Positions 8,144-15,282 of a stretch of 22,012 bases of DNA are shown here, one piece after another. Below the pieces are notes generated by a model, which was not told where the DNA came from, did no database searches, and saw only the letters and a list, made by a program, of their open reading frames with translations. A program made the translations under genes and the position numbers. Origin of the DNA: Erysipelotrichaceae bacterium UBA1783 (GTDB lineage: Bacteria > Bacillota_I > Bacilli_A > Erysipelotrichales > Erysipelotrichaceae); contig DCGH01000038.1 in assembly GCA_002315205.1 (NCBI GenBank), positions 1-22,012 on the forward strand, given 5' to 3'. The first letter of the stretch is position 1. Each line of letters opens with the position of its first letter.

Positions 8144-8170
8144 GACGCTGAGTAATCAGCGTTTTCTTTT
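8144..8170. terminator. Bidirectional terminator between convergent genes
   Basis: CGCTGA (8146-8151) and TCAGCG (8156-8161) form a 6-bp stem with a GTAA loop, with A-rich sequence on the left and T-rich sequence (TTTTCTTTT) on the right. It can stop the PLP enzyme transcript on the plus strand and the hydrolase transcript on the minus strand. Confidence 0.75.
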
Positions 8171-8172
8171 GG

Positions 8173-9033
8173 CTAAAGGGATAAAAGGAATTCTTTGACT
8201 GTTTTCAGATATTTTTCGTTTTCCTCAAAATAAGAGCAGTGTTTACTATTTTCAAACAATACCCATTTCGAGTTTTTAATCTGCTCATTGAATAGCTTGT
8301 TGATGTTTGCTGAGGATAAATCAAAGAAGCCAGAAAGGATTAGGGTTGGTACATCGATTTCCTTTAAGCGATCAGTATAATCAAAATCCTTCAGGTTACC
8401 AGTTGGCGAGAATTCATTTTCACCCCAGGCAGTTACATATGAGAGTGTTCCTGTTTTTGCCTTAAAACGAACACATTCAGGATAGCTATCATCTATTTGT
8501 GGAAAGCAATGCCTTAGCATAAATTCATCTACTGCTTTGATGTAATCCTCATCATGGTAACGATCACTTTTTAAAATTATTTGTGTTTCTAAAGGCATTA
8601 AAGAAATCCATTTCTTCTGTTCTCTGGCCCATAGCTTACTGGAAGGAAGGGTAGAAGATAAAATTAAGCTGGAAACACGATTTCTGTTATGTCTGAAATA
8701 ATAATCCTGAATCAGCATACCGCCCCAGGAATGACCTAGAAGATTTGCTTTTTCAATATGGAAATAATCTAATAGGGCATCTAATTCTTCGCACCAGGTT
8801 TCTTTGTTGAAAAGTGATGTATCCTGGCATGGAGAATTGCCACAGCCAATCTGATCATATAAAAGAATAGGACATACTTCGGCAAGTGGCTCTAATACCT
8901 TTAATCTGTTATGGGTGCTGCCTGGTCCACCATGGCAGATTACTAATGGCGTTTTTCCACTTGAGAAATCACCAACTGCTCTATAATATGTCTGATAGCC
9001 ATGAAATGGTATATATCCTTCTGTAATATTCAT
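8173..9033 (-). CDS. Proline iminopeptidase-like alpha/beta hydrolase
   Basis: This 286-residue serine hydrolase resembles the proline-specific peptidase family that removes N-terminal proline from peptides. HGGPGS at 35-40 is the oxyanion-hole motif typical of prolyl iminopeptidases. YDQIGCGNS at 59-67 is also characteristic. The nucleophile elbow is GHSWGG with Ser102, followed by Asp238 and His265 (NSKHCS). The TGNLKDFD stretch at 211-218 fits the Bacillus coagulans-type subgroup. There is no signal peptide, so it is cytoplasmic. It is a single gene, convergent with the PLP enzyme and divergent from the SagB-like gene. Other amide or ester substrates remain possible. Confidence 0.85.
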   Translation of the reverse strand: MNITEGYIPFHGYQTYYRAVGDFSSGKTPLVICHGGPGSTHNRLKVLEPLAEVCPILLYDQIGCGNSPCQDTSLFNKETWCEELDALLDYFHIEKANLLGHSWGGMLIQDYYFRHNRNRVSSLILSSTLPSSKLWAREQKKWISLMPLETQIILKSDRYHDEDYIKAVDEFMLRHCFPQIDDSYPECVRFKAKTGTLSYVTAWGENEFSPTGNLKDFDYTDRLKEIDVPTLILSGFFDLSSANINKLFNEQIKNSKWVLFENSKHCSYFEENEKYLKTVKEFLLSL

Positions 9034-9245
9034 ATCACATACCTCATTATTTACTTTACTATGATAACATTTTTTTCTTGTGTTAAAATATTATAAATGA
9101 AGATGATGTTATTTCCAGGGAAATAATTCTGGAATTTATGGAGTAAAAGATGAACAAGCTAAAGATACAACCATTACAATTTCAGCCGCCAGAAATAAAA
9201 GCAGGAATTATGGAAAATCCAATAAAGAAAAAGGAGATTAAGAAT
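9034..9245. promoter_or_regulatory. Divergent control region and leader of the SagB-like gene
   Basis: The sequence is AT-rich. TATAAA at 9092-9097 is a possible plus-strand -10, and TATCAT (minus strand, 9061-9066) a possible -10 for the hydrolase; neither has a clear -35. Two inverted repeats are seen: ATAACAT (9064-9070) with ATGTTAT (9106-9112), and TTCCAG (9113-9118) with CTGGAA (9129-9134). An in-frame ATG at 9150 with GGAG at 9140-9143 could start a 32-residue extension of the next gene. Confidence 0.4.
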
Positions 9246-10064
9246 ATGGAAGAGAAGAAAATAAGAGAATTGATTCAAACCGGTAGAGACTTTATCAAGG
9301 GAAGGATGGATTGCTATCCGGATTATCTCTCAGACCAACAGCTTAAGAAACCCCAGCCACCTTTAGTAAAGGCAGCAATGACTGATAACATTATTGATTT
9401 ACCAATGAATTTTGAGGATTTAGATATGAATAATAGCTTCATTGATGTTGTTAATTCAAGATGCTCACATCGTGTATACACCAAGGAAAACCTTTCTCTT
9501 TTGCAGTTATCCTATCTATTGTGGGCAACACAGGGGGTTAAGGACATTCGAGGAAAAAGCTATGCTACATTAAGAACTGTACCATGTGGTGGTGCCAGAC
9601 ACCAATTTGAAACCTATATGTTTATCCAATATGTAGATGGCTTAAAGCAAGGATTATATCACTATTTACCAATGGGTCATAAGATTGAACTTTTGTCAGA
9701 AGAAAATGACCTTGAAAAAATAAACAGCTCTCTATGTGGACAAGCCTGGGCAGTAAAGGCATCCGTTATTTTCTATTGGAGTATGGTATGCTATAGAGCG
9801 GAATGGCGTTATGGAATTTATGCACACAGGGTTGCACTGATTGATGCAGGACATATTGGTGAAAATCTATATTTGGCTGCCACAGCGCTAAAGCTTGGTT
9901 GCTGTGGTGTTGGTGCTTTTGAACAGACTGTCTGTGATCAGATGTTTGACCTGGATGGTGAAGAGGAATTTATTGTCTATACGTCTCCTTTAGGTACGAT
10001 CTCAGAAAGGGATAGTCAGAAGGAAAAGGATTTCTACGCATTTGTTAAGGAACAGGGTTTATAG
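9246..10064 (+). CDS. SagB-type nitroreductase/dehydrogenase
   Basis: This is an FMN-dependent oxidoreductase of the SagB/ThcOx-like nitroreductase group, 272 residues from the chosen start. Landmarks are SRCSHRVYTKENLSLLQLS (FMN phosphate contacts) followed by LLWATQG, then RTVPCGGARHQFE, and IDAGHIGENLYLAA near the end. The start at 9246 is preferred because AAGGAG lies at 9231-9236 and because known stand-alone SagB proteins begin at about this point. However, the frame is open from an ATG at 9150 with its own GGAG, which would give 304 residues. SagB proteins of peptide clusters oxidise azolines, but no cyclodehydratase, precursor peptide or exporter is visible here, so the substrate is unknown. 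One base separates it from a BFD-like iron-sulfur protein gene. Confidence 0.85.
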   Translation: MEEKKIRELIQTGRDFIKGRMDCYPDYLSDQQLKKPQPPLVKAAMTDNIIDLPMNFEDLDMNNSFIDVVNSRCSHRVYTKENLSLLQLSYLLWATQGVKDIRGKSYATLRTVPCGGARHQFETYMFIQYVDGLKQGLYHYLPMGHKIELLSEENDLEKINSSLCGQAWAVKASVIFYWSMVCYRAEWRYGIYAHRVALIDAGHIGENLYLAATALKLGCCGVGAFEQTVCDQMFDLDGEEEFIVYTSPLGTISERDSQKEKDFYAFVKEQGL

Positions 10065-10065
10065 G

Positions 10066-10266
10066 ATGAATAGAAATAAGATTGCCTGCCATTGCCGTAA
10101 TATTACCTATGGTAAAATTGAGGATGCTGTAAAAGCGGGTGCATACACTTATAATGAGGTTCAAGAGAGAACAAAATGTGGCTTAGGATGCAAAAGATGC
10201 AAAGAGCTGATTGAAATCATTATCAGAGATGTGATTGAGGAGAATCATATTATCGTTAATGAATAG
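10066..10266 (+). CDS. BFD-like [2Fe-2S]-binding protein
   Basis: This is a 66-residue protein consisting of little more than a bacterioferritin-associated-ferredoxin (Fer2_BFD) domain. Four cysteines fit the CxC...CxxC pattern: Cys8, Cys10, Cys42 and Cys45, with 31 residues between the pairs. Cys38 is an extra cysteine. The ATG at 10066 follows the SagB-like stop by one base; an in-frame ATG at 10042 lies inside the upstream gene and is unlikely. BFD domains act as small electron carriers or redox sensors, alone or within larger oxidoreductases. The tight coupling suggests that it passes electrons to or from the flavoprotein, but this is inference. Confidence 0.87.
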   Translation: MNRNKIACHCRNITYGKIEDAVKAGAYTYNEVQERTKCGLGCKRCKELIEIIIRDVIEENHIIVNE

Positions 10267-10318
10267 AAATGTTTTAAATTATTAATTTATAAAATGCTGA
10301 TAATTGAGGTGATTATGA

Positions 10319-11107
10319 ATGAGTGAGATATTGACAGTAAAAACAGATGAGTTTGAAATGGATTATTTTCATTTTGGAAAAGGGAAAAAGCCATTTGTTA
10401 TTTTGCCAGGGTTAAGTATTAAATCTGTAATGCTATCTGCTGAAGCAATTGAGCAGGGATTTGTTGATTTTACAGAAGATTTTTGTGTTTATGTTTTTGA
10501 TCGTACAAAAAAAGTAGAACAGGGTGTTTCTATTGATAAACTAGCTCAAGATACAGCTTTTGCAATGAAAGCTTTAGGATTAAAGGATTGTTACATCTTT
10601 GGTGCTTCTCAGGGTGGCATGATGGGATTATTGATTTCTGAAAATTACCCAGAGCTAGTAAAGAAGCTTGTAGTTGGTTCTTCTTTAGGAAAGATGAATG
10701 AAACTGCAGTCAATTGTATTTCCCATTGGATTTCATTAGCAAAAGAAAAGAAAAAGCAACAGCTAAATGATAGCTTTATTGAAAAGGTCTATAGTAAAGA
10801 AACAATAGAGAAGTATGGAGAATATTTAAGAAATGGCTGGCAAAAAATAGAGGATGAAGAGCTAAACCGCTTTATACTATTAGCAGAAAGCTCTGCAGAA
10901 TTTGATTGTGAGGATCGTTTGGATTGCATTCGTTGTCAGACTTTTATTATTGGTGCAGAGAATGATCAGGTTGTAACAGTACAGGCTTCAATCGATTTAG
11001 CAGAAAAGCTGAATTGTAGGTTGTTTGTTTATAAGGACTTTGGTCATGGAGTGTATGATGAAGCGATAGATTATAGAGCAAAAGTATTAGAATTCATGAA
11101 GGAATAA
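10319..11107 (+). CDS. Alpha/beta hydrolase family protein
   Basis: This 262-residue serine hydrolase has a likely triad of Ser97 (GASQGG elbow), Asp216 (GAENDQ) and His243 (FGHGVYD). The PGLS segment at 30-33 is the probable oxyanion-hole region. There is no signal peptide. GAGGTG at 10306-10311 is the ribosome binding site; an ATG at 10315 is out of frame. It lies 52 bases after the BFD-like gene, so it may be read with that pair, and ends at a strong terminator. Its sequence differs from the proline-iminopeptidase-like gene (no HGGPG). The substrate cannot be predicted; esterases, lactonases and C-C hydrolases share this fold. Confidence 0.82.
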   Translation: MSEILTVKTDEFEMDYFHFGKGKKPFVILPGLSIKSVMLSAEAIEQGFVDFTEDFCVYVFDRTKKVEQGVSIDKLAQDTAFAMKALGLKDCYIFGASQGGMMGLLISENYPELVKKLVVGSSLGKMNETAVNCISHWISLAKEKKKQQLNDSFIEKVYSKETIEKYGEYLRNGWQKIEDEELNRFILLAESSAEFDCEDRLDCIRCQTFIIGAENDQVVTVQASIDLAEKLNCRLFVYKDFGHGVYDEAIDYRAKVLEFMKE

Positions 11108-11123
11108 TTGTTAATAGAAAGAG

Positions 11124-11160
11124 AAAGCCTGGTAATGATGCCAGGCTTTTAATTTTTTTT
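11124..11160 (+). terminator. Intrinsic terminator after the alpha/beta hydrolase gene
   Basis: A perfect 9-bp stem (AAAGCCTGG at 11124-11132, CCAGGCTTT at 11141-11149) with an 8-nt loop is followed by a T-rich run to 11160. It also lies beyond the 3' end of the convergent DUF6935 gene, but has only a short A-tract (11124-11126) on that side, so it mainly serves the plus strand. Confidence 0.9.
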
Positions 11161-11177
11161 CTATATTTTGAGTACCT

Positions 11178-11798
11178 TTATGCCCAATCATCCAGCTTTG
11201 ATGGTTTAACTACCTCAGCTAATAAAAGCTTAAAATCCCATAAAAACCATTGCTTTGTTGAAGGCTTGTATCGTAAGGTGATTGGTCTTGGGGCATCCGC
11301 TCCAGAAGAAACAATAAATAGCTTTGCATAGTTTTCCTGGGCATAGCTGTCAGATTGTTCAATGATAGTAACAGTGCATGGTAAGCTATAGCTATAACCA
11401 TTTTCAGGTGTTGTTTTATCAATATAAGAATCTATAACATAATCCTTACCATCCATGAAACGATCATCAATAAACTGACAATCAAATACAGATACTGGCT
11501 CTGGACCATTTAGGAAGTCTAGCATTTTCTTTCCTTCTTCCTTATTGACTCTATAGGTATTTAGTGCAATCAGGGTTAATACCGCAACATCGCAAGGGTC
11601 TTCAAGGTTAGATAGCTCTAAATCCATAACCTGTTCTAAGGTTGTTGGCATACTTTCTAGGGTGATTTTGATTTTCTTCGTGTTTAATGCAGTATAAATT
11701 TTCTTCTCAAGTTCTTGCCTGATTTCGTTTTTCTTGCGAGTGGCTTCAGCCTTGATAATATGCGTTGCTTGGTTCTTTAAAGTATCAAATAGAGACAT
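11178..11798 (-). CDS. DUF6935-like protein of unknown function
   Basis: This is a 206-residue soluble protein. The N-terminal 45 residues are charged and probably helical. The rest, from about SMPTTLEQVMDLELS, with DDRFMDGKDYV, NYAKLFIVSSGADAPRPITLRYKPS and QWFLWDF, matches what I recall of DUF6935, a domain of unknown function common in Firmicutes. No catalytic motif is obvious. The start at 11798 is chosen because GAAAGGA lies just upstream; a longer reading from 11825 would overlap the preceding gene's end. It is the last gene of a three-gene unit, 11 bases after the nitroreductase stop. Confidence 0.75.
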   Translation of the reverse strand: MSLFDTLKNQATHIIKAEATRKKNEIRQELEKKIYTALNTKKIKITLESMPTTLEQVMDLELSNLEDPCDVAVLTLIALNTYRVNKEEGKKMLDFLNGPEPVSVFDCQFIDDRFMDGKDYVIDSYIDKTTPENGYSYSLPCTVTIIEQSDSYAQENYAKLFIVSSGADAPRPITLRYKPSTKQWFLWDFKLLLAEVVKPSKLDDWA

Positions 11799-11809
11799 AA
11801 GTATCCTTT

Positions 11810-12325
11810 CTACCATTGGTTCCAATGGATTTTTTCGGGTTCGTTAAAATCGTTTGGTTCTTTTTTACTTGTTGGATAACCAAAGGTTACAATAGAATGT
11901 ACCAGCTTTCCTTGCGGAAGCTGGAAAAAATCTTTTGTAACATTCATTTTCTTTTCTTGTGGCCATTGACCAATCCAGCAAGAGCCAATGCCTAATTCTT
12001 CTGCAGCTAAAATCATGTTCTGACAGGCAATGGAACCATCAATTGCCCAGTATAATGGATGCTTAGGAATAACTAAATCCATATCAGCGATAACTATAAC
12101 AATGAACATAGCGCTTTGAAGAATTCTGCTGTAAAGATTTGTTTCAGCAAGCTTTTCGATAATTGCTTTATCGGTAATAGCTAGTAAATGCCATGGACGG
12201 GCATTGGCGGCAGATGGACCAGCCATACCAGCTTTTAGAATAGTATCTATTTCTTGCTGAGCTAATGGCATCTGCTGATATTCACGAATGCTTCTTCTAC
12301 TTAAAATAGTATTAATGACCGTCAT
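11810..12325 (-). CDS. Nitroreductase family protein
   Basis: This is a 171-residue FMN-binding oxidoreductase of the compact nitroreductase type. RRSIREY at 10-16 supplies the FMN-phosphate arginines, AGPSAANARPWHL at about 35-47 the isoalloxazine contacts, and IDGSIACQNMILAAEELGIG near 94-113 the central helix and conserved loop; VTFGYP near the C-terminus is also typical. Such enzymes use NAD(P)H to reduce nitro groups, quinones or flavins, and the true substrate is often unknown. Its start overlaps the upstream zinc-ribbon gene by 14 bases. It is not closely similar to the SagB-like protein nearby. Confidence 0.88.
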   Translation of the reverse strand: MTVINTILSRRSIREYQQMPLAQQEIDTILKAGMAGPSAANARPWHLLAITDKAIIEKLAETNLYSRILQSAMFIVIVIADMDLVIPKHPLYWAIDGSIACQNMILAAEELGIGSCWIGQWPQEKKMNVTKDFFQLPQGKLVHSIVTFGYPTSKKEPNDFNEPEKIHWNQW

Positions 12326-12653
12326 AATAGATATTCTTTACACCATCTCTTGGTTCCAGATGGGAAATCGTAATTGATTTCAAAAACATTAGAATTGGAA
12401 TTAATAATCCAAAGACAATTAGCACATTAACAATAATGTGAACCTGTAAAACATCTCTTAAATAAGTAATCAAGAAAGCCTCAAATAAATAGGCAAGAAT
12501 TGTGACAATGAGTTTAATTGTCGCCCATTTTTTATTTAAGCCATAGACACCTTTACAGTTGGAACAATGATATAAGCGATCTAAATGCTTGACCATTGGC
12601 TGTCCACATTTAGGACAATTATAGGAATTGAATAATGCATCTTTAATATTCAT
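12312..12653 (-). CDS. Small zinc-ribbon membrane protein
   Basis: This 113-residue protein begins with a four-cysteine zinc ribbon (Cys13, Cys16, Cys30, Cys33 in CPKC...CSNC). Two transmembrane segments follow, about 46-65 and 72-91, and then a short charged tail. No specific family is recognised. The ribbon and both termini probably face the cytoplasm. It is the first gene of an operon with the overlapping nitroreductase gene and the DUF6935 gene. The ribosome binding site before the ATG is weak (GGTG), which suggests low expression. The function is unknown. Confidence 0.8.
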   Translation of the reverse strand: MNIKDALFNSYNCPKCGQPMVKHLDRLYHCSNCKGVYGLNKKWATIKLIVTILAYLFEAFLITYLRDVLQVHIIVNVLIVFGLLIPILMFLKSITISHLEPRDGVKNIYYDGH

Positions 12654-12676
12654 TTGAATTCACCACACTTTTTATT

Positions 12677-12705
12677 ATTATAGCATTTTTTGAAGTGTCT
12701 TTAAA
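12677..12705 (-). promoter_or_regulatory. Promoter of the zinc-ribbon/nitroreductase/DUF6935 operon
   Basis: On the minus strand TGCTATAAT (12685-12677) is a perfect extended -10, identical to that before the phosphodiesterase gene. TTTAAA (12705-12700) lies 17 bases upstream as a moderate -35. Confidence 0.65.
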
Positions 12706-12708
12706 ACA

Positions 12709-12736
12709 AAGAAAAAAAGCTGGATAAACCAGCTTT
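12709..12736 (-). terminator. Intrinsic terminator of the amidohydrolase gene
   Basis: Read on the minus strand, AAAGCTGG (12736-12729) pairs with CCAGCTTT (12723-12716) over a 5-nt loop, with a T-run continuing to 12712. The 5' arm overlaps the TAA stop codon of the gene. Confidence 0.9.
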
Positions 12737-13952
12737 AAGCAATATGCTTAACAATTCTTCCAGATTGGAATACATACTTAACATAATCTGCATCTGTTAA
12801 GCAGCTGATATCTTCAACTGGATTGCCTTCAACGATAACAATGTCAGCAAGCTTTCCAGCCTCTAAAGAACCGATCTGATCATCCATCATCATTAGATAA
12901 GCAGCGTTGATAGTACCTGCCTTGATGGCTTCCATTGGTGTCATACCAGCTTTAGTCATGGCTTCAAATTCCATACCTAAACGCTTGTATGGTGTATTCT
13001 TTGAGTTGGAGAAGTCAGAACCAAAGGCAATTCGAATGCCAGCCTTTCTAGCCATTTCAATGGTATGCTTATTGGCTTTAGCACAACCTAATGCTTTTTC
13101 ATGAAGATAAGCAGGTAAGCCAGGGAAATCGGCAACACCTAATGCAATATATAAAGTAGTAACTAATGTAGCGTCCTTTTCCTTCATTAAATCGATTTCT
13201 CTTTGAGTTAAATAGACACCATGCTCAATACAATTCACGCCATTTAATAATGCCTGATAAGCACCTTCATTGCCAGTACAATGAGCACAGACATAGGAAT
13301 GATGTCTTGCGGTTTCTTCAACGATAGCACGTAATTCTTCATTAGAGAATTGCACATCATCTACACGGTCAGTAGGTGAAGAAACACCGCCAGTAGCACA
13401 GATTTTAATGAATTTTCCACCTAATCGGAATTGCTCACGAACACCACGAATGCAATCATCTACCCCATCAACCAAGCGAGTAGAATGGCTCATTTCATTA
13501 ATCTGTTCTTTAGTTAAATGAGCACCTTCATCCGTATGACCTGAGGTAATGCCTAACAGCTTAGCACCAGGAAGGATTCTTGGTCCTCTGATAACACCAC
13601 GTTCTACACCTCTGGAAACATAAACACCTGCTTCACTCATATCACGTAAGCCTGTAAAGCCTGCATCTAATATTACACCAGCCTGATAAACTGCTCCAAT
13701 AATCTGATCACCAAATAAAGCACCACCATTGTAATTGCCTGCATCTTCATGACCAGAAAGGTGGCAATGTGCATCAATAAATCCTGGTAAAATTGTACCA
13801 TTCTCTATTTCGATAATCTCGGTATCATTTTCGATAGTAAGCTGATCAAATGGACAAACCCTTACAATTCTATCCTGGTCAATAACAACGGCACCATTTT
13901 CTAATGGCTGATCACTAATACTATCAATGACTCTTCCTTTTAAAATCTTCAT
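12735..13952 (-). CDS. Imidazolonepropionase-like amidohydrolase (probable dipeptidase or related amide hydrolase)
   Basis: This 405-residue metal-dependent hydrolase has the amidohydrolase TIM-barrel fold. HxH is His62/His64 (DAHCHLSG). Lys183 in FIKIC fits the carboxylated bridging lysine. His224 (AHC), His244 (EHG) and Asp313 (GSDFS) complete a binuclear metal site. The C-terminal LADIVIVEGNP segment closes the small beta-sandwich domain. Proteins of this type have been assigned as Xaa-Pro, Xaa-Arg or Xaa-Lys dipeptidases and as other amide hydrolases. There is no signal peptide, so it is cytoplasmic. It is monocistronic, with AGGAG (13966-13962) nine bases before the ATG, its own promoter and a terminator overlapping its stop. 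Confidence 0.88.
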   Translation of the reverse strand: MKILKGRVIDSISDQPLENGAVVIDQDRIVRVCPFDQLTIENDTEIIEIENGTILPGFIDAHCHLSGHEDAGNYNGGALFGDQIIGAVYQAGVILDAGFTGLRDMSEAGVYVSRGVERGVIRGPRILPGAKLLGITSGHTDEGAHLTKEQINEMSHSTRLVDGVDDCIRGVREQFRLGGKFIKICATGGVSSPTDRVDDVQFSNEELRAIVEETARHHSYVCAHCTGNEGAYQALLNGVNCIEHGVYLTQREIDLMKEKDATLVTTLYIALGVADFPGLPAYLHEKALGCAKANKHTIEMARKAGIRIAFGSDFSNSKNTPYKRLGMEFEAMTKAGMTPMEAIKAGTINAAYLMMMDDQIGSLEAGKLADIVIVEGNPVEDISCLTDADYVKYVFQSGRIVKHIA

Positions 13953-13977
13953 AGTAACAAACTCCTATTTCTTTACT

Positions 13978-14005
13978 ATTATAACCTATTTTAAACATTT
14001 CTAAA
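13978..14005 (-). promoter_or_regulatory. Promoter of the amidohydrolase gene
   Basis: On the minus strand TATAAT (13983-13978) is a perfect -10, and TTTAGA (14005-14000) 16 bases upstream is a weak -35. The leader is about 20 bases, with AGGAG at 13966-13962. Confidence 0.55.
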
Positions 14006-14064
14006 GGCTTGTTGCTGGAAAAGAGTGTGATTGTACATTAACTTCTTATTCCTTTTACAAGTGA

Positions 14065-14090
14065 TAAAAAAGCTCCAGACGATGGAGCTT
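14065..14090 (-). terminator. Intrinsic terminator of the PAS-CPBP gene
   Basis: On the minus strand AAGCTCCA (14090-14083) pairs with TGGAGCTT (14077-14070), 5-nt loop, followed by T residues to 14066. The stem overlaps the TAA stop codon. Confidence 0.88.
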
Positions 14091-15099
14091 AATAGACAAC
14101 AAAACCAAGAAGGCCTAGTAAGAAGCCAAGTACGTAATGAGGAATGAATAATCCCCAGATGGATTTTTGCTTATTGTAGATTACTCCAAGTGCACCTAAT
14201 AAAAAGGCAGCAGAAACCATATAGTAAATACCAAGGTGTAAATGCATAGCACCAAAAATCAGGGAAGAAACAACAATTGAGAAGAATTCCTTGTGCTTTG
14301 ACTGTACAACATAATTCATGGTTTCATGTACGACACCTCTGGTTATAAACTCTTGGGATATGACAGAAATTACATACATAACGTATTCACTAATTGGATA
14401 TTTATCCCAGATGATAAAGCGTGAATCATTAAAGAATTCTGGAGATATCTTTAAAATAATCAGTTTGATCATACACATAAGAAGGATAAAGAGTATGGTG
14501 ATGAGTGTATCAATCCAGATATATTTCCATTTGAATTTTAAACCAAAGTCTTCAATAGAGAATTGTGTCCAGTTTTGAATGAAAGGAACTGGAATAAACA
14601 GCAATAAAACTAAAGCTTTACTTAAGTAATCCGCTCTAAATGGCTTGCCAAAGCTATCCCAGGTCATAACGATAAATACCCAGATAGAAATTAATGAGAT
14701 GAATAACAAGAAAATAGAGGAGCAGTCCTTGACACGATCCTTTAAAACCTCACTTTCCGTGCAGTTGTTAAATGATAGAATGATTCCTTCTTTATTCTGA
14801 TGAGTATCATCCCACATAATAGAAGAGGTGACATCAAAATATTCAATACTGCCATCTGATTTTTTATATTTTATTTTGTTTCTGTGGATTCGGTCTTCAT
14901 TTAATGCTTTGGTAAGCATTTGGTGGAAGGCTGAGTTAATCATATCCTTTTGTGCCAACTGATCATAGTGCTTTCCTACATAGCTTTCGTCGATATCAAG
15001 CATCTCGATTGCTCGTGGATTCATTATTAGAATTTCGCCAGTCATACTTACAGCGATAACCCCATCATCCAAATCGCGTACAATTTGTTCAATCTTCAT
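14089..15099 (-). CDS. PAS domain fused to CPBP (Rce1/CAAX-like) membrane protease domain
   Basis: Residues about 1-115 form a cytoplasmic PAS sensor domain (DDGVIAVSMTGEILIMN... and FDVTSSIMWDD). Residues about 128-336 hold some six or seven hydrophobic segments of the CPBP intramembrane protease family. Of the CPBP motifs, FGAMH at 282-286 gives His286, and His321 is a candidate third ligand. The glutamate motif reads Gln249-Glu250-Phe-Ile-Thr-Arg254-Gly, so the first Glu of EExxxR is replaced by Gln. No DNA-binding or kinase domain is present. A signal-gated membrane protease or a proteolytically inactive sensor are both possible. It is monocistronic, with TATAAT (15130-15125) and GGAGA (15111-15107) upstream. 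Confidence 0.82.
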   Translation of the reverse strand: MKIEQIVRDLDDGVIAVSMTGEILIMNPRAIEMLDIDESYVGKHYDQLAQKDMINSAFHQMLTKALNEDRIHRNKIKYKKSDGSIEYFDVTSSIMWDDTHQNKEGIILSFNNCTESEVLKDRVKDCSSIFLLFISLISIWVFIVMTWDSFGKPFRADYLSKALVLLLFIPVPFIQNWTQFSIEDFGLKFKWKYIWIDTLITILFILLMCMIKLIILKISPEFFNDSRFIIWDKYPISEYVMYVISVISQEFITRGVVHETMNYVVQSKHKEFFSIVVSSLIFGAMHLHLGIYYMVSAAFLLGALGVIYNKQKSIWGLFIPHYVLGFLLGLLGFVVY

Positions 15100-15124
15100 A
15101 TACCCATCTCCAAATCTTATTTAT

Positions 15125-15130
15125 ATTATA
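15125..15130 (-). promoter_or_regulatory. -10 element for the PAS-CPBP gene
   Basis: A perfect TATAAT lies on the minus strand about 26 bases before the ATG at 15099. The -35 position falls in the T-run of the upstream terminator and shows no clear match. Confidence 0.45.
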
Positions 15131-15143
15131 TGCGAAGAATAAA

Positions 15144-15180
15144 CAAAGAAAAAGAGAAGCATCACGCTTCTCGTTTTTTC
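15144..15180. terminator. Terminator of the VOC gene, symmetric on both strands
   Basis: GAGAAGC (15154-15160) and GCTTCTC (15166-15172) form a 7-bp stem with a 5-nt loop. It has an A-run on the left (T-run for minus-strand reading) and TTTTTTC on the right. Position suggests that it ends the minus-strand VOC transcript, 135 bases after its stop. Confidence 0.75.
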
Positions 15181-15212
15181 AGGGGGATAAAATATTTTCG
15201 AAATAGAAAGGA

Positions 15213-15282
15213 GATAATTCTATTTACAAGGTTCTACCTTGTTTACACCTATATATTAACAATTAGGATAAGTAGAATTATC
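15213..15282. repeat. Nested inverted repeats in the 3' region of the VOC gene
   Basis: A perfect 10-bp inverted repeat (GATAATTCTA at 15213-15222, TAGAATTATC at 15273-15282) encloses a perfect hairpin (ACAAGG 15226-15231, CCTTGT 15237-15242, 5-nt loop). A weaker CCTA (15248-15251)/TAGG (15264-15267) pair lies beside it. The folded form would be a three-way junction. No gene is convincing here, so a structured 3' untranslated region or small RNA is possible. Confidence 0.5.

Noticed and set aside
9034..9149. Riboswitch or T-box in the divergent region
   Set aside because: Only short inverted repeats are present; no conserved riboswitch core or T-box sequence could be recognised.
10042..10065. 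Earlier start for the BFD-like protein
   Set aside because: It lies inside the SagB-like coding region without a good ribosome binding site; the ATG at 10066 gives the normal BFD N-terminus.
8173..11107. RiPP biosynthetic cluster built on SagB, a peptidase and a hydrolase
   Set aside because: No cyclodehydratase (SagC/D, YcaO), precursor peptide, exporter or immunity gene is visible; stand-alone SagB-like nitroreductases are common.
11799..11825. Nine-residue N-terminal extension of the DUF6935 protein
   Set aside because: It would overlap the nitroreductase end, while the ATG at 11798 has GAAAGGA at the right distance.
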